From: an uncultured Eubacteriales bacterium
Lineage (GTDB): Bacteria; Bacillota; Clostridia; Christensenellales; Aristaeellaceae
Assembly: GCA_900315675.1 (NCBI GenBank)
Contig: OMZY01000003.1
Span: 1-64,000 of the forward strand
Reading direction: 5' to 3'
Length of the DNA stretch: 64,000 nucleotides
In this document: positions 55,852 to 64,000 of the stretch, one piece after another
Position numbering within the stretch: position 1 is the stretch's first letter
Layout: each line of letters opens with the position of its first letter
Position numbers and translations under genes: made by a program
Notes under the pieces: model-generated
Databases searched by the model: none
Told to the model about the DNA's origin: nothing
The model's input: the letters and a program-made list of their open reading frames with translations, nothing else

Positions 55852-58122
55852 ATGAACGTGGCGCAGCTTGCGGACCAGCTCCGGCGTGACAACCAGTTCA
55901 TGAAGGACGTCACCCGGTGGGAGGTTATTCCCGCCAGGCCGGCACAGACGGCCCCCTTCCCGGACAGCCTGGATCCCAGGCTGATTCCCGTGCTTGCGCA
56001 GCGGGGAATCCACAGCCTCTATACCCATCAGGCCCGGAGCCTGGAGGCTACCGCCCGCGGGGAGGACGTGACCGTTGTTACGCCTACCGCTTCCGGCAAG
56101 ACCATGTGCTATAACCTGCCGGTGCTGTCCGCCATCCTGCAGAATGAGGACGCCCGCGCGCTTTATCTTTTCCCGACCAAAGCCCTTTCCGCGGATCAGG
56201 TCAGCGAACTGTATGACATGATCGAGGGAATGGGTGTGGATATCAAGACCTACACCTATGACGGAGACACACCGGCGGCCGCACGGCGGGCGGTCCGGCA
56301 GGCGGGCCACATTGTGGTAACCAATCCGGATATGCTGCATTCCGGTATCCTGCCGCATCATACCAAATGGGTCAAGCTGTTTGAGAACCTGCGGTATATC
56401 GTGATCGATGAAATTCATACCTACCGCGGCGTTTTCGGCAGCAACCTGGCCAATGTGCTCCGCCGGCTGATGCGCCTGTGCGAATTCTACGGAAGCCATC
56501 CGCAGTTCATCCTGTGCAGCGCCACGATTGCCAATCCGCAGGAACTGGCCGAAACGCTGATCGGTCGGCCGGTGACGCTGGTGGATGAAAACGGCGCGCC
56601 GATGGGCGAGCGCCACTTTGTGTTCTATAATCCGCCGGTGGTGAACCGGCAGCTGGGGATCCGCCAGGGCGCCATTCCGATTACCCGGGCGATCAGCGGC
56701 ATGCTGCTCAAGAACGGGATCCAGGCTATCACCTTTGCCCGTTCCCGACTGACGGTGGAGGTGCTGACCCGCTACCTGAAGGATATGGTCCGGGATCCGC
56801 TGGGCAATGCCGGCCGGGTCCGGGGTTACCGGGGCGGCTATCTACCGGGGGAACGGCGCGAGATTGAGAGGGGCCTGCGCAACGGACAGGTGGACGCGGT
56901 GGTGTCCACCAACGCGCTGGAACTGGGAATCGATATCGGCGCCCTGGACGCCTGCGTGATGTGCGGTTATCCGGGCACCATTGCCAGCGCCTGGCAGCAG
57001 GCGGGACGCGCCGGAAGGCGGCAGGGAACCAGCATTGTGTTTTTCATCGCCTCTTCCGCGGCGATTGACCAGTATATCGTGAATCACCCGGACTATCTGC
57101 TGACGAAGAGTCCGGAAAACGCCCTGCTGAATCCGGACAACCTGTATATCCTGCTGAGCCACTTCAAATGCGCCGCTTTTGAACTGCCGTTTGCCGACGG
57201 GGATCAGTTCGGCAATACAGCGTCCACACAGGAACTGCTGGACTACCTGGACGAACAGGGAATTATCCATCACGCGGAAGGCCGGTACCACTGGTCCGCG
57301 GAGGATTTCCCTGCCAGCGAAATCTCCCTTCGCAGCGCGGCGGCGGAGAATTTCATCATCATCGATATTTCCGATCCCGCGCATCACCGGGTGGTGGGCG
57401 AGATGGACCGCTTCACCGCGCCGATGCTGCTGCACGAGAACGCGATCTATATGCATGAAGGCCGTCAGTTCCAGGTGGAAAAGCTGGATTTTGACGCCTG
57501 CAAGGCCTATATCCGGAGCGTGGACGTCGGTTACTACACGGACGCAGACCTGAACATCAACCTGAGCCTGCTGGACATTGAAAAGGAAGAACCGACGCCG
57601 CAGGGCGGGATCGCCGGCCTGGGTGAAATCAAGGTAACGGCGCTGGTGACGATGTTCAAGAAAATCAAATTCGACACCCATGAGACGCTGGGCTTCGGCC
57701 ACGTGCAGCTGCCGGAGACGGATATGCACACCACCTCCATGTGGTGGACCCTGCCGGAACAGCTGGCGGCGAAGATTCCGAGCGACCAGCTGAAAAACGG
57801 GATGATGGGCATCGCGAACCTGCTTCGGATTGTGTGCCCGCTGTATCTGATGTGCGCGCCGCAGGATATCGCGGTGGTGTACCAGGTCAAGAGCCCGATT
57901 ACGGGTGAACCGACAATCCTGCTGTATGACAATACTCCCGGCGGTATCGGCCTGAGCCATAAGGCCTTCGGAATGAAGGAACTGCTGCTGGGCAAAGCCC
58001 TGCAGGTGGCGGAAGACTGCCCCTGCGCCTACGGCTGTCCCTCCTGCGTGGGACCGGTGGGCGAGGTCGGGGAGGACGGAAAGCGTACGGCGATCCGCCT
58101 GCTGAAGGAGCTGACAAAATGA
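55852..58122 (+). CDS. YprA-like DEAD/DEAH helicase with DUF1998 domain
   Basis: A 756-residue superfamily 2 helicase. Motif I is VTPTASGKTMCY (about 77-88), motif II VIDEIHTYRG (about 184-193), motif III CSATIANP, and motif VI QQAGRAGRRQG (about 382-392). The C-terminal DUF1998 zinc domain ends in CPCAYGCPSCVGPVGE (about 723-738, four Cys). YprA/MrfA-type helicases unwind DNA during repair of mitomycin-type damage together with the exonuclease YprB/MrfB, whose homologue overlaps this stop codon (ATGA). The ATG at 55852 has GAGGGAGG upstream. Confidence 0.93.
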   Translation: MNVAQLADQLRRDNQFMKDVTRWEVIPARPAQTAPFPDSLDPRLIPVLAQRGIHSLYTHQARSLEATARGEDVTVVTPTASGKTMCYNLPVLSAILQNEDARALYLFPTKALSADQVSELYDMIEGMGVDIKTYTYDGDTPAAARRAVRQAGHIVVTNPDMLHSGILPHHTKWVKLFENLRYIVIDEIHTYRGVFGSNLANVLRRLMRLCEFYGSHPQFILCSATIANPQELAETLIGRPVTLVDENGAPMGERHFVFYNPPVVNRQLGIRQGAIPITRAISGMLLKNGIQAITFARSRLTVEVLTRYLKDMVRDPLGNAGRVRGYRGGYLPGERREIERGLRNGQVDAVVSTNALELGIDIGALDACVMCGYPGTIASAWQQAGRAGRRQGTSIVFFIASSAAIDQYIVNHPDYLLTKSPENALLNPDNLYILLSHFKCAAFELPFADGDQFGNTASTQELLDYLDEQGIIHHAEGRYHWSAEDFPASEISLRSAAAENFIIIDISDPAHHRVVGEMDRFTAPMLLHENAIYMHEGRQFQVEKLDFDACKAYIRSVDVGYYTDADLNINLSLLDIEKEEPTPQGGIAGLGEIKVTALVTMFKKIKFDTHETLGFGHVQLPETDMHTTSMWWTLPEQLAAKIPSDQLKNGMMGIANLLRIVCPLYLMCAPQDIAVVYQVKSPITGEPTILLYDNTPGGIGLSHKAFGMKELLLGKALQVAEDCPCAYGCPSCVGPVGEVGEDGKRTAIRLLKELTK

Positions 58123-59288
58123 ACCTTCGGGATAAGCTCAGGGCAGTGGGCGGTACCGGCGGGAACCGGCAGCCGGCCGCGGAACCGGCGGAACGGGACT
58201 GCCGGCATTTTGCCGTCTACCGGCCGGCGGAGGAGTTCCCCGGCGCGCTGGAGCTGTCCCGGGAAACCCTGGCACTGATGAGCGATAAGGAAATGCCGGA
58301 GAATTTTGATCCCCGGCGGATCCTGTACCTGGATACGGAAACCACCGGCCTGGGAGGAAGCGGCACGGTGGCTTTTCTCGTCGGGATGGGATTCCTGACG
58401 GACAACGGGTTTGAAGTGCATCAGTTCCTGATGCGGGATTATCCGGAGGAACCGTATCTGCTGAAGCATGTGGCCGCCGGCCTGGGAAAGTTTGACGTGC
58501 TGTGCACCTTTAACGGCACCACTTTTGACGTGCCGCTGCTGGAGGGCCGTTTCCTGATGAACCGGATGAGCCGGACCTGCCTGGACCTGCCGCACCTGGA
58601 CCTGCTGCACATGTGCAGAAGACTGTGGAAGCTCCGGCTGGGGCGCTGCAATCTGGGCAGGCTGGAGGAAGTGATTCTGGGAAAACCCAGAAAAGATGAC
58701 CTGCCGGGAAGCGAGGTACCCCAACGGTACTTTACCTATCTGAAAACAAAGCAGATGTCCCTGCTGGAGGATATCCTGAAGCATAACGCGCAGGATATCG
58801 CCAGCCTGTGCGTACTGCTGAACCATATGGCGGATCTGTACCTGCATCCGGAAAAGATCCGGTTCAGCGAGGATGTCTACTCCATGGGACGGGCACTGGA
58901 AAAAGTGAACCAGACGGAACCCGCGCGCCGGTGCTACCGGCTGGCCAGCCGGGGACGGATGGGAGATCTGGCGTCCGCAGCGCTGGCGGTCAGCTACCGT
59001 CGGGGCGGACAGCGGGAGGAAGCGGCCGAAGTCTGGCGGGAAATGATCCGGGAAAACCGGGGAGGCGTGGCCCCCTACGTGGAACTGGCCAAGTATGAGG
59101 AGCACATCCGGCGGAACATCCCGGAAGCGCTCCGGCTGACAGAACAGGCGATCATCCGGCTCAGCGAACCGGGATTCGGGCAGGACAATGCTGTACAAGA
59201 GAATCAAAATGAGTTACAATACCGCTGGCAAAGACTGAAACGGAAACTGAAGGAGCAGAACGAACATGGGTTTTCTGACACAGATTAA
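58119..59288 (+). CDS. YprB-like RNase H-fold exonuclease with TPR tail
   Basis: A 389-residue protein. Residues about 60-250 are an RNase H-like DEDD exonuclease domain: LYLDTETTGLGGSGTVAFLVGMGF (DxE motif, about 70), LCTFNGTTFDVPLLEGRF and HNAQDIASLCVLLNHM (final Asp, about 226). Residues about 265-389 contain tetratricopeptide-like helices (GRALEKVNQTEPARRCYRLASRG). This is the usual architecture of YprB/MrfB, partner of the YprA helicase encoded just upstream, and the two would act in excision of DNA crosslinks or adducts. The gene overlaps the next start by 23 nt. Confidence 0.9.
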   Translation: MNLRDKLRAVGGTGGNRQPAAEPAERDCRHFAVYRPAEEFPGALELSRETLALMSDKEMPENFDPRRILYLDTETTGLGGSGTVAFLVGMGFLTDNGFEVHQFLMRDYPEEPYLLKHVAAGLGKFDVLCTFNGTTFDVPLLEGRFLMNRMSRTCLDLPHLDLLHMCRRLWKLRLGRCNLGRLEEVILGKPRKDDLPGSEVPQRYFTYLKTKQMSLLEDILKHNAQDIASLCVLLNHMADLYLHPEKIRFSEDVYSMGRALEKVNQTEPARRCYRLASRGRMGDLASAALAVSYRRGGQREEAAEVWREMIRENRGGVAPYVELAKYEEHIRRNIPEALRLTEQAIIRLSEPGFGQDNAVQENQNELQYRWQRLKRKLKEQNEHGFSDTD

Positions 59289-60108
59289 GGCCAACAAGGC
59301 ATACAGGCTTCAGCAGAAAGGCCAGAACGAAGAGGCAAGGAAGCTGTATGAAGAGGCTTTTGCAGAGGGAATGAATGATCCCCGGTATAATCTGGCCTAC
59401 GCCCTGATGATCATCCGGGAGGGTGAGTACCAGAAGGCGAAGGAATTCCTGGTCAAACACCAGAAGGCGCCCGGCATGACGCCGAGCCAGCGGGTTACGC
59501 TGCTGGTGGACTACGCGGCCTGCTGCTTCCGGCTGGGAGACGTGGACAAGGGCATCAACACGCTGGAACAGCAGTTCCGGAAGGGTGAAACCGGTCTGCT
59601 GTATCAGACGCTGGGTTATCTGTATGTGGAGAAATACGACGCCGCCAAACGGCCGGATTTTGAGGAACAGACGGAAGCACCCGGGGAGCCGGAGGAAACT
59701 GCCGTAACCGAAGAGACGGCCGCGGCCGAAGACACAGAGGAAACGGAAAAGACTCTTTCTCCGCGGGAAGCCTGGGAGGAAGGCCGGAAAAAAGCAGAGG
59801 ATTTCATCCGCAAATCCGTGGAATATGACGATGAAGATCCGATCTGCCTGGACAATATGGGGCAGTTCATCTACCGGGTGCTGGAGGACAAGGCGGGAGC
59901 CAGGGAATGGTTCGACAAAGCCTATGCGCTGAAAGACAGCCAGATTGACACACTGTATTTCCTGAGCCGGTACGATGAGGAAGCCGGGGACCGGAAGGCC
60001 GCGCTGGAGAAACTGGAAAAAGCGGCCGGCGGCCGGTTCTCCCCGCTGAACTACTGCAGCCGGGAAACAGTTCAGAAAGAAATTGAAAGACTGAAGGGAG
60101 CAAACTGA
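59266..60108 (+). CDS. Tetratricopeptide repeat protein
   Basis: A 280-residue cytosolic TPR protein with an acidic, low-complexity middle (residues about 128-165: Glu/Thr/Ala rich). Repeats are seen in AYRLQQKGQNEEARKLYEEAFAEGMNDPRYNLAYAL, YCFRLGDVDKGINTLE and NMGQFIYRVLEDKAGAREWFDKAYALKDSQIDTLYFLSRY. It starts within the end of the yprB gene and stops 1 nt before the lepB start. Its role is unknown; it probably serves as a scaffold. Confidence 0.87.
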   Translation: MGFLTQIKANKAYRLQQKGQNEEARKLYEEAFAEGMNDPRYNLAYALMIIREGEYQKAKEFLVKHQKAPGMTPSQRVTLLVDYAACCFRLGDVDKGINTLEQQFRKGETGLLYQTLGYLYVEKYDAAKRPDFEEQTEAPGEPEETAVTEETAAAEDTEETEKTLSPREAWEEGRKKAEDFIRKSVEYDDEDPICLDNMGQFIYRVLEDKAGAREWFDKAYALKDSQIDTLYFLSRYDEEAGDRKAALEKLEKAAGGRFSPLNYCSRETVQKEIERLKGAN

Positions 60109-60109
60109 G

Positions 60110-60817
60110 ATGAGCGAGACCAATCAGGCGGTAGATACGGCAGCCGTTGAGAATAAAACGAAAAAGGGAAAGAAGAAGGAAAAGAAAACCGTGGGACAGG
60201 AAATTCTCAGCTGGGTGCTGACGATTCTGGTGGCAGTTGTTGCCGCGCTGGTGATCCGTTCCCTGGTCTTCGAACCTGTACGGGTGGACGGCGAGTCCAT
60301 GGATGATACGCTGGCCAACGGCGAAATCATGTTTGTCTCCAAGTTCGATTATTCCAGTACCTGGCTGAGCCTGCCCTGGCAGGATAACGAAAAGAAGGAG
60401 AATGCGCCCCGGTTTACCTTCGGCGGCAATCCGAACCGCTTTGACGTTGTGATCTGCCGGTATCCCGGCCGCGGAGATACCAACTTTGTCAAACGGGTGG
60501 TGGGACTGCCCGGAGATACGGTCAGGCTGGAAAACGGTTATCTGTATGTAAAGGAAAAGGGCCAGACCGAAGAGGTCCGGTATGAGGAGCCCTACATCAA
60601 CGATGAGTACCGCGTCGGCGGCCGGAACGAATTCGGCCCCTATGAGGTGCCGGACGGCGAATACTTTGTCATGGGCGACCACCGGAACAATTCCAATGAC
60701 AGCCGTTATGTGGGTTCCATCGGCCGGGATATGATCGTGGGCCATGTGCGCCAGGTGGTGTATCCTTTTGATAAATGGAGAGGCGTACAGAACGGACTGG
60801 ACGTCAAGGCGGAATAA
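60110..60817 (+). CDS. lepB: Signal peptidase I
   Basis: A 235-residue membrane peptidase that removes signal peptides from exported proteins. A Lys-rich start (residues 16-28) is followed by one membrane helix (about 34-53, SWVLTILVAVVAALVIRSLV). The catalytic Ser is in VDGESMDDTL (about 64) and the general-base Lys is in TNFVKRVVGLPGDTV (about 127). GDHRNNSNDSRYVGSI is the box E. It is the last gene of the helicase-yprB-TPR-lepB operon. An IS3-like element begins 17 nt after its stop and has probably removed or displaced its terminator. Confidence 0.96.
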   Translation: MSETNQAVDTAAVENKTKKGKKKEKKTVGQEILSWVLTILVAVVAALVIRSLVFEPVRVDGESMDDTLANGEIMFVSKFDYSSTWLSLPWQDNEKKENAPRFTFGGNPNRFDVVICRYPGRGDTNFVKRVVGLPGDTVRLENGYLYVKEKGQTEEVRYEEPYINDEYRVGGRNEFGPYEVPDGEYFVMGDHRNNSNDSRYVGSIGRDMIVGHVRQVVYPFDKWRGVQNGLDVKAE

Positions 60818-60860
60818 ATTTCATAAAGGACAAGAAAACACCGGACTGTTTACAGTGATA

Positions 60861-60912
60861 TGCTCCCTTCATGAAAGACAGTAAAAGAAAAAACTGTCTC
60901 ATGAAGGGAGCA
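60861..60912 (+). repeat. Long hairpin at the left end of the IS
   Basis: TGCTCCCTTCATGA..AGACAGT pairs with ACTGTCT..CATGAAGGGAGCA: 20 bp with a 2-nt bulge around a loop of AAAAGAAAAA. It stands 6 nt before the orfA start and might block outside transcription from entering the transposase gene, as such hairpins do in other IS. Confidence 0.75.
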
Positions 60913-60918
60913 TTATTT

Positions 60919-61595
60919 GTGAGCAGAATAAAACACACGCCAGAAGAGAAAGTACAGTACTAAGCGGCGAAAGTAGTCAGGCTGAACTAGCCAGGCAATA
61001 CAACACGTCAGAAGGCAGAATAAGAGAATGGATAGTAAAATACAAAGCAAATGGCATATCGGCTTTTCTGCCTCAAAGACGAAATAATGTATATAGTGAC
61101 GAAATAAGAATAAAAGCTGTAAAGGATTATCTAAACGGTCAAGGGTCATTAGTGGAAATAAGCTCAAAATATGGAATAAGAGATACAAAACAGTTAAGGG
61201 ACTGGATAAAGGTGTATAATAGCGGCAAAGGATTCCGACAGAAGATGTCAGGAGGGAGCCGCATGAAGGAAGCACGCCCTACTACTGTAGAGGAACGAAT
61301 TCAGATTGCCAAAGACTGCATAGCTAACGGTGAGAATTACGGTATAACAGCTCTCAAGTTCAATGTCAGCTACCAACAGGTCTACCAATGGGTAAAGAAG
61401 TTCAAGGAGAAAGGCGACGCTGGCCTTGAGGATCGCCGCGGGAAGCGGCTCAAAGACCAGACACCCAGAACCCGGGAAGAAGAATTGGAAATTGAAATCG
61501 CCAAGCTCAAGCATGAACTGTATATGACCAAGATGGAGCGTGACGTACTAAAAAAATTGGACGAAATCGAGAGGAGGGAGGCCTATCGCAAGTAA
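60919..61595 (+). pseudogene. IS3-like OrfA (HTH protein), frameshifted near its start
   Basis: A GTG at 60919 opens VSRIKHTPEEKVQY and then hits TAA at 60961. If one base is restored near 60958-60960, the frame continues LSGESSQAELARQYNTSEGR and on without a stop to 61595, passing a first HTH (about 20-45), a linker, a second HTH (YGITALKFNVSYQQVYQWV) and a C-terminal coiled coil (EEELEIEIAKLKHELYMTKMERDVLKKLDE). A one-base deletion has thus cut off the first 14 codons. Internal starts (for example GTG 61152) could still yield the second HTH half. Confidence 0.75.
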
Positions 61596-62482
61596 GGCAG
61601 GCTCATCTCTACTTCGCAGCAAAAGAAAGCAATGAGGAATATTCTTATCCGATAGAACCGGTATGCAGAATATTGAAGATATCCAGAGCAGCTTTTTACA
61701 GATGGTCAACAGGAGAAGTATCTCCAAGAACCGCTGAAAATGAACGCATCGCTGATCTGGTTGAGGGCATTCACGAGAAACATCCGGAAATGGGATACCG
61801 CAGGCTCAAGGATGAACTGGATCGGCACCACAATACCCATGTGAATGACAAGCGGATGCTTCGGATCTGCCGGAACCGCAGGATTAAGTCAACGATTAAG
61901 TACAGCAACCACGGCTGTACCAGGCAAGGCAAAAATCCATATTACTTGGCAGACAATCTGCTGAACCGGGAATTCAAGGCAGATAAGCCCAACCAGAAAT
62001 GGTTGACCGATGTTACTGAATTTAAGTACTACGTTGGCATTGAGGTAAAGAAAGTATATCTCAGTGCCATCCTGGATCTGTATGACAGACGGATTGTCAG
62101 CTATGTGATTCGGGATACTAATGATAATCCGCTGGTGTTTGACACATTCCGGGCAGCGATTGCTGCAAATCCGGATGCGCATCCTCTGAGTCACAGCGAC
62201 AGAGGATTCCAATACACATGTCGGCCTTTCCACCATATGCTGACAAAAGCCGGGATGACTCAGAGCATGTCCAGAGTTGCCAAATGCATTGATAATGGAC
62301 CAATGGAAGGATTCTGGGGTATTCTGAAGCGAGAACGGTATTACGGGATACGCTTCACCGATAGAGCAAGCTTGGTCAACATGATTGAAAACTTCATTCA
62401 CTACTACAACACCGAACGGCTCCAACGGAACCTTGGTGTACTCACTCCCATGGAAAAGCATGAGCTGTACTTCGCTGCTTAA
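61550..62482 (+). CDS. IS3-like OrfB transposase (DDE integrase core), read by -1 frameshift
   Basis: The frame carries the HTH_21-like segment CRILKISRAAFYRW and HPEMGYRRLKDEL, then an rve-type DDE core: first Asp in WLTDVTEFKY, second Asp in LSHSDRGFQY, and Glu in GPMEGFWGILKRE, ending FIHYYNTERLQRNLGVLTPMEK. It has no ATG near its beginning. The A7 run at 61550-61556 (CTAAAAAAATTG) lies in the orfA-orfB overlap, and a -1 slip there joins OrfA (…VLKK) to KKIGRNREEGGLSQVRQAHL, giving the usual OrfAB fusion of IS3 elements. The catalytic triad looks intact. Confidence 0.85.
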   Translation, partial: KKIGRNREEGGLSQVRQAHLYFAAKESNEEYSYPIEPVCRILKISRAAFYRWSTGEVSPRTAENERIADLVEGIHEKHPEMGYRRLKDELDRHHNTHVNDKRMLRICRNRRIKSTIKYSNHGCTRQGKNPYYLADNLLNREFKADKPNQKWLTDVTEFKYYVGIEVKKVYLSAILDLYDRRIVSYVIRDTNDNPLVFDTFRAAIAANPDAHPLSHSDRGFQYTCRPFHHMLTKAGMTQSMSRVAKCIDNGPMEGFWGILKRERYYGIRFTDRASLVNMIENFIHYYNTERLQRNLGVLTPMEKHELYFAA

Positions 62483-62534
62483 GTGAAAATTAGCCCGGGA
62501 GGGCAGATTTATCTGACCCTCCTTGACTGCCTTT

Positions 62535-62612
62535 TAGCACACTGATGGCAGCCGGTCAAGGGTGGCCGCAGGCCACTTGCGAAGCCCTTGACCGGATGAC
62601 AGCAGTGTGCTA
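62535..62612. repeat. Large imperfect palindrome downstream of orfB
   Basis: 28-nt arms TAGCACACTG-atggcag-CCGGTCAAGGG and CCCTTGACCGG-atgacag-CAGTGTGCTA (25 of 28 positions pair) enclose a smaller hairpin GTGGCC/GGCCAC. A further hairpin AAATCTCTGG/CCAGAGATTT follows at 62635-62670. No gene is visible from 62483 to 62773. Confidence 0.7.
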
Positions 62613-62773
62613 TTTGCCGTGCTTTCCCTAAAGAAAATCTCTGGCAACCTTTGTTGGTTACCAGAGATTTCTTGGCCCGTCTTGTTTTTTATTTCACTGT
62701 CCACTTGACGGGATGCGGTTCACAGGACAGTCCGGTGTTTTATGCTGTGAGCCCGGCTCCAAAGGGGTTGCGT

Positions 62774-63112
62774 TCAGCCAAATTCCTGTGTTACGGCGAT
62801 TTTTCCGACAATGTGGGCATTGAATTTGTCCAGGTCTTCAGCAGGAATCCAGAATTCCTCATGGCGGGAATTGCCGACGATATGAGGTTCATATCCTGCG
62901 ATAAAAGCGTCGTCCACTTCAAACCGGGTCACATAACCTTTGTGATCCTCATTGAATTTCGCATTCCATCCGGACGCTATCTCAACGGCATATTCCTCAT
63001 TGAGAACCGGATAGAAAATCGGCTGCTCCGGCAGTCTGGGCGGGAATTTTGTATAGCCGCTTTCCGCAATCAGATTCAGTTCTTTAGTGCCTACAGGCCT
63101 GTATAAAATCAT
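62774..63112 (-). CDS. ADP-ribosylation/crystallin J1-like small protein
   Basis: A 112-residue cytosolic protein starting MILYRPVGTKELNLIAESGY. The pattern FPPRLPEQPIFYPVLNEEYAVEIASGWNAK and the late FWIPAEDLDKFNAHIVGKI match a small Firmicute family that databases label ADP-ribosylation/crystallin J1. The name comes from weak similarity, and no activity is known. The C-terminus (IAVTQEFG) is close to the normal family end. GAGGTGG lies 4 nt before the ATG. The gene lies just outside the right end of the IS. Confidence 0.8.
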   Translation of the reverse strand: MILYRPVGTKELNLIAESGYTKFPPRLPEQPIFYPVLNEEYAVEIASGWNAKFNEDHKGYVTRFEVDDAFIAGYEPHIVGNSRHEEFWIPAEDLDKFNAHIVGKIAVTQEFG

Positions 63113-63151
63113 GTATCCACCTCGTCAAGGGTGCGCTGGTTCATCATGGAA

Positions 63152-64000
63152 TTATTTGATCTGAACCAGGTCCGCAATTTTGTTGCCCTTTTCGTCGGAG
63201 ATGAAGGGCTGGGCGCCGGTGCGCTTGGAGGTGATGTACAGATTGTCATTCACGTTGACGTTCATCCAGTCGCTTTCAGCCAGCCGGTAGGTGGCAGGGG
63301 CTTCCTTGCCCTTCTTGTGCTCCACCGTGAAGGCGTAGGCTTCGGTCCGTTTGCCCTCCCGCTCATTTTCGCCGAGTTCCACTTCCGGCCAGGAGGTGTT
63401 GTGATCCTCACCGGAGGCAGTCACATCCCGGGAAGGCGTCCAGCGCCAGATATTATAGTAGTATTTCGTCTGGTACCGGGGTACCTGCACGTAGATGGGC
63501 TGCTGAACGGTTTCGGTATAGTATTCCGTGGTATAGACCGGGCGTTCGTGGGGGACTTCGGTGAAGGTTCCGTTTCCGTTGTCGGAATAGGTGTAATAGG
63601 TTTCGTAGTGGTCCACTACCTGGCGGGAACGCTGGACTTCCACGCTTTCATAATGATCCAGCACGCTGTCATAGTGGTGAAGCTCGTTCCGCGCGTCGGT
63701 CTGTTCCGCTCCTTCCGGAAGCGTCCAGCCGGATTCGCTGAACATTTTATTTTCTTCTATATTGATATTCCGGACCCACTGCAGACCGGTAACCGTCAGG
63801 TCTCCATCGGTCTTGTTTCCGTTCATCCAGACGAAAAGGCCGATGATGACCAGCAGGATAACCAGCAGAATGGTCATCGGGCTGCGGCGCTTTGCCTGCG
63901 GGGCGAAAACCTGGGGCTGGGCAGCAGCTTCGGCGGCTTCCCGCTCCTTTTTCTTCTGCAGCATCTGGAAGTAGTTGGCTTCCGAATCGGCGCGGCTGGA
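63152..64000 (-). CDS. Membrane-anchored protein with Tyr-rich extracytoplasmic domain (5' end off window)
   Basis: At least 282 residues; the frame is open to 64000, so the start lies beyond the window. A cytosolic charged stretch (LQKKKEREAAEAAAQ) is followed by one membrane helix (RRSPMTILLVILLVIIGLFVW). The outside part is Tyr/Val rich with repeated HYDS/HYES/HYET-type motifs and paired PIYVQVPRYQTKYYYNIWRW, ending in VNVNDNLYITSKRTGAQPFI. It resembles zinc-ribbon-plus-TM proteins whose N-terminal ribbon would lie outside the window. Function is unknown. Confidence 0.8.
   Translation of the reverse strand, partial: SSRADSEANYFQMLQKKKEREAAEAAAQPQVFAPQAKRRSPMTILLVILLVIIGLFVWMNGNKTDGDLTVTGLQWVRNINIEENKMFSESGWTLPEGAEQTDARNELHHYDSVLDHYESVEVQRSRQVVDHYETYYTYSDNGNGTFTEVPHERPVYTTEYYTETVQQPIYVQVPRYQTKYYYNIWRWTPSRDVTASGEDHNTSWPEVELGENEREGKRTEAYAFTVEHKKGKEAPATYRLAESDWMNVNVNDNLYITSKRTGAQPFISDEKGNKIADLVQIK

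Larger units (their letters stand above)
60835..62741 (+). mobile_element. IS3-like insertion sequence (about 1.9 kb)
   Basis: The element is bounded by 15-bp perfect inverted repeats AAAACACCGGACTGT (60835-60849) and ACAGTCCGGTGTTTT (62727-62741). Inside are an OrfA with tandem HTH modules and an OrfB DDE integrase, joined by a probable -1 frameshift. About 245 bp of noncoding DNA with large hairpins lies downstream of orfB, which makes it longer than a usual IS3 member (1.2-1.5 kb). No clear target duplication is seen next to the repeats, so the exact ends are uncertain. Confidence 0.8.

Overview
The window reads as chromosome of a low-complexity-free, moderately GC-rich Firmicute of class Clostridia, probably a gut or rumen commensal. 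This is inferred from strong AGGAGG ribosome sites, TTGACA/TATAAT promoters, many U-tailed intrinsic terminators, the YprA/YprB pair, CD3324- and DUF6273-type proteins, a carboxynorspermidine-type polyamine operon and plant-polysaccharide enzymes (GH51, SGNH esterase). No rRNA, CRISPR array, phage structural gene or replication origin is visible.

Layout. 1-7.4 kb is housekeeping: the start of tuf behind a tRNA-Gly, a leftward ruvC-ruvA-ruvB-queA-araC operon, argH, a Cof-type HAD phosphatase, then tRNA-Thr and tRNA-Pro. 7.4-29 kb is an accessory stretch that begins in a field of repeats carrying copies of the tRNA-Pro 3' end. It is packed with short single-gene units (serine hydrolase, AAA ATPase, several GNATs, VOC, MFS exporter, two S51 peptidases, XRE regulators, secreted proteins, small kinase, RidA, AhpD-like, metallophosphoesterase, radical SAM) and with gene remnants. 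29-35.3 kb is a polyamine operon (decarboxylase, aminopropyltransferase, agmatinase-family, carboxynorspermidine-type dehydrogenase and decarboxylase) behind a 436-nt structured leader that ends in a terminator 10 nt before the first start codon. 35-51 kb carries an M3 peptidase, Nudix and DNA-glycosylase repair genes, an ABC-2 exporter with its TetR regulator, a GDSL esterase plus GH51 arabinofuranosidase, a GGDEF protein, an HD phosphohydrolase and a heavy-metal efflux operon (ArsR, P-type ATPase, HMA chaperone). 51-54.5 kb is a methionine-type ABC transporter whose binding protein appears circularly permuted. 54.5-60.8 kb has a ketopantoate reductase and a YprA helicase-YprB nuclease-TPR-signal peptidase I operon. 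60.8-62.7 kb is an IS3-like insertion sequence, and the window closes with a crystallin-J1-like gene and the 3' part of a membrane protein.

The strongest candidates for new biology are: (1) the MetQ-family binding protein at 51792-52628, in which the C-terminal lobe precedes the N-terminal lobe; (2) a dispersed ~97-bp two-hairpin element in three copies (after the ruvC and ruvA stop codons and upstream of metQ) whose stems covary completely; (3) the long attenuator-like leader of the polyamine operon; and (4) several unusual domain fusions, one of which keeps a strong internal ribosome site.
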